Source of the DNA: Bagarius yarrelli | Lineage: Eukaryota; Chordata; Actinopteri; Siluriformes; Sisoridae | NCBI GenBank assembly: GCA_005784505.1 | Contig: VCAZ01000017.1 | Span: 248,001-312,000, forward strand | DNA length: 64,000 nt | Reading direction: 5' to 3' | Shown: positions 42,001 to 48,000 of the stretch, one piece after another | How the letters are laid out: every line of letters starts with the position of its first letter | Numbering within the stretch: position 1 is the first letter of the stretch | Program-made: the position numbers and the translations under genes | The notes under the pieces: model-generated | What the model saw: the letters and a program-made list of their open reading frames with translations, nothing else | The model's database searches: none | What the model was told of the DNA's origin: nothing

Positions 42001-45000
42001 GAATAATTTGCTGCTTCAGGGTCTGGCCAATTTAATTTTTAAATAAATATATATATATATAATTTTAATTTTATGACATGTTTTTTTTCTAACAGTGAGA
42101 GACAGAATAACAAAAACATCCTGCACAAAAATGTGTTTCAAAGAGGTATGAATTGATTTGCATTTTGATTAGTGAAATAAGTCTATGAGTGAAATAGGAC
42201 GTCCAAGGATGTCAAGGACAAGATTGTAGACCTACACAAGGATGGAAAGTGCTACAAGACCATCACCAAGCAGCTTGATGAGAAGGTGACAACAGTTGGT
42301 GGAATTAATCGCAATTTAAAAAAACACCTACTGTCAAGCGCCCTCGGTCTAAGGCTCGTTGCAAAATCTCACCTTGTAGAGTTTCAATGATCATGAAAAT
42401 GGTGAGGAATCGGCCCAGAACTTGAGAAGTTCTCAAGGCAGTTCGGACCATAGTCTTGTGTAAGAACCTCCTTCCCTCAGCCAAGGCATTAAAAATGGGT
42501 CGTGGATAGGTATTCCAGCAGGACTATGACAAAAAACAAGCACCACATGGCAAAGGCAACAAGGGAATGGTTAAGGAAGCAGCACATTAAGGTCCTCGCG
42601 CGGCCTAGCCAGTCTCCAGATCCCATAAAAATAATCTGTGGAGGAAGCTAAAGGTTCAAGGTAAAAAATGTCAGCCTAGAAACCTTAATGAGTTGAAAAC
42701 GATCTGAAAACAATTGTGAGACAAAGTCCCATCTGAGATGTGTACAAATCTGGTGGCCAACTACAGTGCCTTAAATAAGTATTCATACTGAACTGAACTC
42801 TGATACCACTAAATAAAACCCCGTGCAATTAATTGCCTTCAGAAGTCACCTAATCATTTATTAGGGTCCAGCTGTGTGTAATTTAGTTTCAGTATAAATA
42901 CACCTGTTCTGTGAAGGCCTCAGTGGTTTGTTAGAGAACGCTAGTGAGCAAAGAGCGTCATGAAAACCAAGCAACTTATGAGACAGGTCAAGGATAAAGT
43001 TGTCGAGAAGTTTAAAGCAGGGTTAGGTTATAAAAAAATATCCCAAGCCTTGAACCTCTCAAGGAGTACTGTTCAATCCATCATCAAAAAATGGAAAAAG
43101 GATGCCACAACTGCAAACCTACCAAGACATGGCTGTCTACCTAAACTGACAGACCGAGCAAGGAGAGCACTGGTCATAAAAGCAGACAAAAGGCCCATGG
43201 TCACTCTGGAAGAGCTGCAGAAATCCAAAGCTCAGGTGGGACAATTGACACAAGCCATGTAGGGGACACAGCAAACATGTGGAAGAAGGTGCTCTGGTCA
43301 GATGAGACCAAAGTTGACCTTTTTGGCCTAAATGCAAAGCGCTATTTGTGGCAGAAAACTAACACTGCTCTTCACCATGACACACTATCCCCACTGTGAA
43401 ACATGGTGGTGGCAGCATCATGCAGGGACAAGGACTTTAGTCAGAGTTGATAGGAAGATGAATGAAGCTAAATACAGGGCACTCCTGAAATAAAACCCAT
43501 TGGAGGCTGCAAAAGACTGGGAAGGAGATCACCTTTCAGCAAGACAATGACCCTTAACATACAGCCAGAGCTACAAGGAAATAGTTTGCATCAAAGAATA
43601 TTCATGTATTAGAATTGCCCAGTCAAAGTTCAGACCTAAATCCCATTGAGTATCTGTGGCAAGACGCCCCTATCTAATCTGACTGAGCTTGATTTTGCAA
43701 AGAATATGCAAAAATCTCAGTCTCTAGATGTGCAAAGTATTGATACAGAGGGGCTGAATATAAATGCACACAACACTTATAAACATTTTAAACAAATAAA
43801 AATCTAAAAAGCCAAATCATTTTCGTTCCACTTCACAATTATGTGCTACTTTGTGTTGGTCTTTTACATAAAATCACAATAAAATGTATTTAATTTTGTG
43901 GTTTCAAATGTGATAAAATGTGAAAACGTTCAAGAGGTATAAATATTTTCTTAAGCCACTGTACAAGCAATGGCTGACCTCTGTGTTTGCCAATAAAGGT
44001 TCTACCATCAAGTACTTAGTCTTGTTTTGCAAAGTGGTCAAATAATTATTTTACTCATCAAAATGAAAATCAATTTATAATTTTTTTTAAGTCTGTCTTT
44101 CACGGAAAAATAGTAGGTAAACCTACGATTAAAATTATAGACTTATCATTTCTGTCTGTGCGCAAATGTACAAATTCATCTGGGGATCAAATAATTATTA
44201 TCACTATACAATCATAGAAAACCAAATCGTAATAAGCATTCCCTCACCAGATTTAGATTATGGAGAAACGCTAGTGGAGCCAATTGTCTGTGCTCCATTA
44301 GCAGGTTGTATGCCAGGTCAAGAGACTGAAGAGAAGATAAGTGCTCAACTCCTGCAGTCAAACATTAGATATGTTAATGTGCGATGTTCCACTTAACAAA
44401 GTCAACATACTGTTATTGATAACTTATAAATAAAAAAAGATGAATTTATGCTAATTTTAACATTGTAGTTTGATCTTTTTTTATATTTAAAAGCATTAGC
44501 TGTAACACAAGCTAATCCAAACCTACATCTACTAAACTGAAAATACAACAGCAAAACCTCCTATGGCAAACCCTACACAAGTCTCAAGAGTAAGGTCTTA
44601 GGAGACCATAGGTGGTGCTAAAATAAAAAAAAAAGTTTTGCTTATTACATTTGTTACCCATTTCGTTTATAGTAAAGTTACTTATATCAATCCTTAATCA
44701 TTTTTGTATGTATCTAAAAATGGCATGCAATTTTAGTTTTTTACTGATTTTAAAAGACTGTAATTTGTAAGTTCTGTGTTGTTGCAAAATACAAGATTGT
44801 GCAGTAAAGTGCTAGACGCCTCGGTAGCTGCTTTGGTTATTTATTAGCGGCATAATTCATTGTTAAATCCCAATTATAATTGATCAGATAATGCCTGGCA
44901 CATACTGTTCTCTAAGGGAAACCACAGACAAATTTACTGACTTTGAAAACCTAAATAAAAGTGCACTATTTTCTGAGCTCACTCTCTTTCAAATGACCAG

Positions 45001-48000
45001 ACGTTTCAAAATATGCACATAAAACCATAACTCTAGACAGATGTTGTAGTAACGAAGTGAAAAACACTTTATTTGCCATGTACGCTACAAGCGCCAAATG
45101 TGACTGAGATAGCTGACATGATGTGTGATGAGAAGGTTATCACTAGGAAGATGCCTCTGGGGCTTATTGTTTCTAATTGACAACCTTGTCTTCTAGATGG
45201 CCCTCCAGACAAGACCACAAAGACTATGCTGCAGCCTGGAATAACCTGGTTGTTCATCCAGTTGACCTGATTATTGCAGCCTAACAATTCTTTAACGGAT
45301 TTGGGTAATAAAAATGTGTAAGTGTGTTATGTGTAAAATATGTATATATGTAACAGATGTATTTGGCAGCTAGATACGAAAAAGATCTGCCACCTTAAGG
45401 AGCTGGTGTAGTGTTGACAGAACAGGGCTAATACTTCCTGGTTCCAATAAGAACTTTAGCTGCTGCATTTTGGACCAGCTGGACTGAACAATCACCAAAT
45501 AAACTATTACAACAATCTAATCTTGAAGTCATAAATGCATTAACAAATGTTTCTGCGTCTGACAAGAGCATAGGTCATAATTTAGATGTATTTTTGGGAT
45601 GTAAAATGCAGTTTTACAAATGCTAGAAATGTGCCAGTCGAAGGAAAGATTTTTATCAAATAGAGTATGATTTATAGAGTATGAACCTGCCAAACAAATG
45701 CAAAAAACAAACATACAACCCAAATTCTGAAAAAGTTGGGACGCTATTTAAATTTGGATAAAATGAAAACTAAAAGTCTTTTGAATAACATTAGCTATAA
45801 AAGGGATGTTCTAGAGAGGCAGAGTTTTTTTTAGAAATAAAGAGGGGAAGAATTCTTTTAGTACAAACTGCGCCCCTTTTAGTGAGTCTTATATGACCAA
45901 TTCAGCGTTTTGTGTACACGACCAGTTAATGTTCATGTTCAGAAGTAAATTTATCTAATATTGTTTGTTTTGTATGCATTCAGTCCACTTTATTTGCTTA
46001 ATAATGTACTCTTTTATTAGGGTTGCTGGTATCTTGCATTTTGTTATATTAGCCTGAGTTGCTTCTTTTGCTGTTTTATAGGCCTGTTCTTTGCTCAAAT
46101 CCCGTATGGCCTGGTATTTAACAAAAAACAATATCAAAGTTTTGTTTCTGTATAAGGCCTACTGTTTATTAGGGAATGTTCTATTTTTAAAGTCTTTTTT
46201 AAAGAGTTTGCTGATATTCAATCAGTCTGTACTGCCTACAGATAAAGTCTTGCAAACAGGATTTCGAGTTGGTGCATTAAAAGAGTCCAACGGTGCTCCT
46301 TTGTGTATACACTTGCTAAAAAATTTTAGAACCAATCACTACTGCATCAGACACGAGATTGTCTGACTTTGAATATCATCTACAGTGCATAAGATCATCA
46401 AAAGATTCAGAGAAACTGAAGAAATCTGTGTGTAAGGGATAAGGCTAAAACCTTTTTTGAATGCTCATAGTTCTGTAATTGACATTATTAAATGGACTCA
46501 GGAACACCTCCAAAAACCATTTTCAATTAACACAATCCGCCGTGCCATTTGCAGATGCCAACTAAAGCGCTATCATGAAAAAGGAAACCATATGTGAACA
46601 TGGTCCAGAAATGCGCTGTTGTGTCTTTTGGGCCAAGGCTTCGAAGTCGAAGAGTCGAGGTGCTAAATTGGCCCGAATGCTGCTCTTTAGCAGCTAGAAC
46701 CTGTATCAGGCAAAAATGGGACAAAATTCTGACATCAAAACTCCAGAAATTCATAACCTCGATGCCCAGGCGTCGTCAAACTGTTTTGAAAAGAAGATAA
46801 GATACTACACTATGGTAAGCATGCCCTGTCCCAACGATTTTGACACCTGTTGCAGGCATCAAATAAGAAATGAGCTTATTTTGTGCAAAAATTGTAACAA
46901 CATTTCTCAGTTTAAACATGTGTCATGTTATCCATGTTCTATTGTGAATTGAATATTGGCTTATGTGATTTGAATGTCTTCCTTTTTATTTTATTCAAAT
47001 TGTACATAAAATTTCCAAATTTCCGGAATGCCAAACATGCCAAAGTCTATGATATTTGTGCATGCACCATACAAAACAACAGCATTAAAAACAATAAAAA
47101 CACAACAAACAGTTCTGTTTAGGGTTCAGGTACTTATGCTGTCAATTTGCCAACCCGAAAGTATAACCAAATGATTTTCTTGGTCACCTACAGACCAACA
47201 GTGTAGCCCAATTTAACAAAAAAATCTTTGAATCCAAAAACAAAAGGATCTGGGTAAAATGCACAAGAAGTATTGCATCTGTTGCTAAACTTGGTGGTTT
47301 CATATTATTTAATAATAACTTAGGAACCTCTTTAGTGCTCTTACCATTAATGCTTTCTAGCTGATTGTGTCTAAGCACCAAAGTGACCAGTATTGCTTTG
47401 GTGTTTAGCCCAAGCTCTGGTGCCCTCTGTAGGGTGTTATAGGCAAGATTGAGATGCTTGAGCTCACAAAGTGGCTGGAGACAAAAATATTATATAACAT
47501 ACAGTGTTACCACACTCAATGTACATAACATTTTATATCGGTGTGTTCACACTTGTCTGTTCACACAGTCAATTAAAACAAACTTTGGTGCGATTGCTCA
47601 ATTCGTGCAGTTCATTTGAAATGTGAATGCTGTCATCCAAACCATGGTGTGCACCAGACAAGCAGACAGAAACCGCTGAAAACCTGTGTTGCCCATTAGT
47701 CAAAAAAGGTATTGCAAACACTGTCTCTTTGCAGATCTTTGTTTCTGCCTAAAACAGAGAAAATCCTTTCGCTGTTTTAAACATTTAAGAGCTCTTCAAT
47801 AGTTCGCAGATAGGAAAAGTGAAACCATATATACATGCTTACACTGCACTGTTTCGGATGTTAATTTTAGTCGCAAAATTTATGTCACAAAAGCCAAGGG
47901 CATCATTATGCCTTTAGTTTTGGTATCTTCATGTTTGCTGTCAATAATGTGAGTGCTAAGTGGACCAGGACCATATGTATCATTTTCCTTTTTGATACAG

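Noticed and set aside
45069..45287. 72-codon minus-strand ORF in intron 7
   Set aside because: No resemblance to stk11ip or a known family and no splice support; phases of exons 7 and 8 already agree without it.
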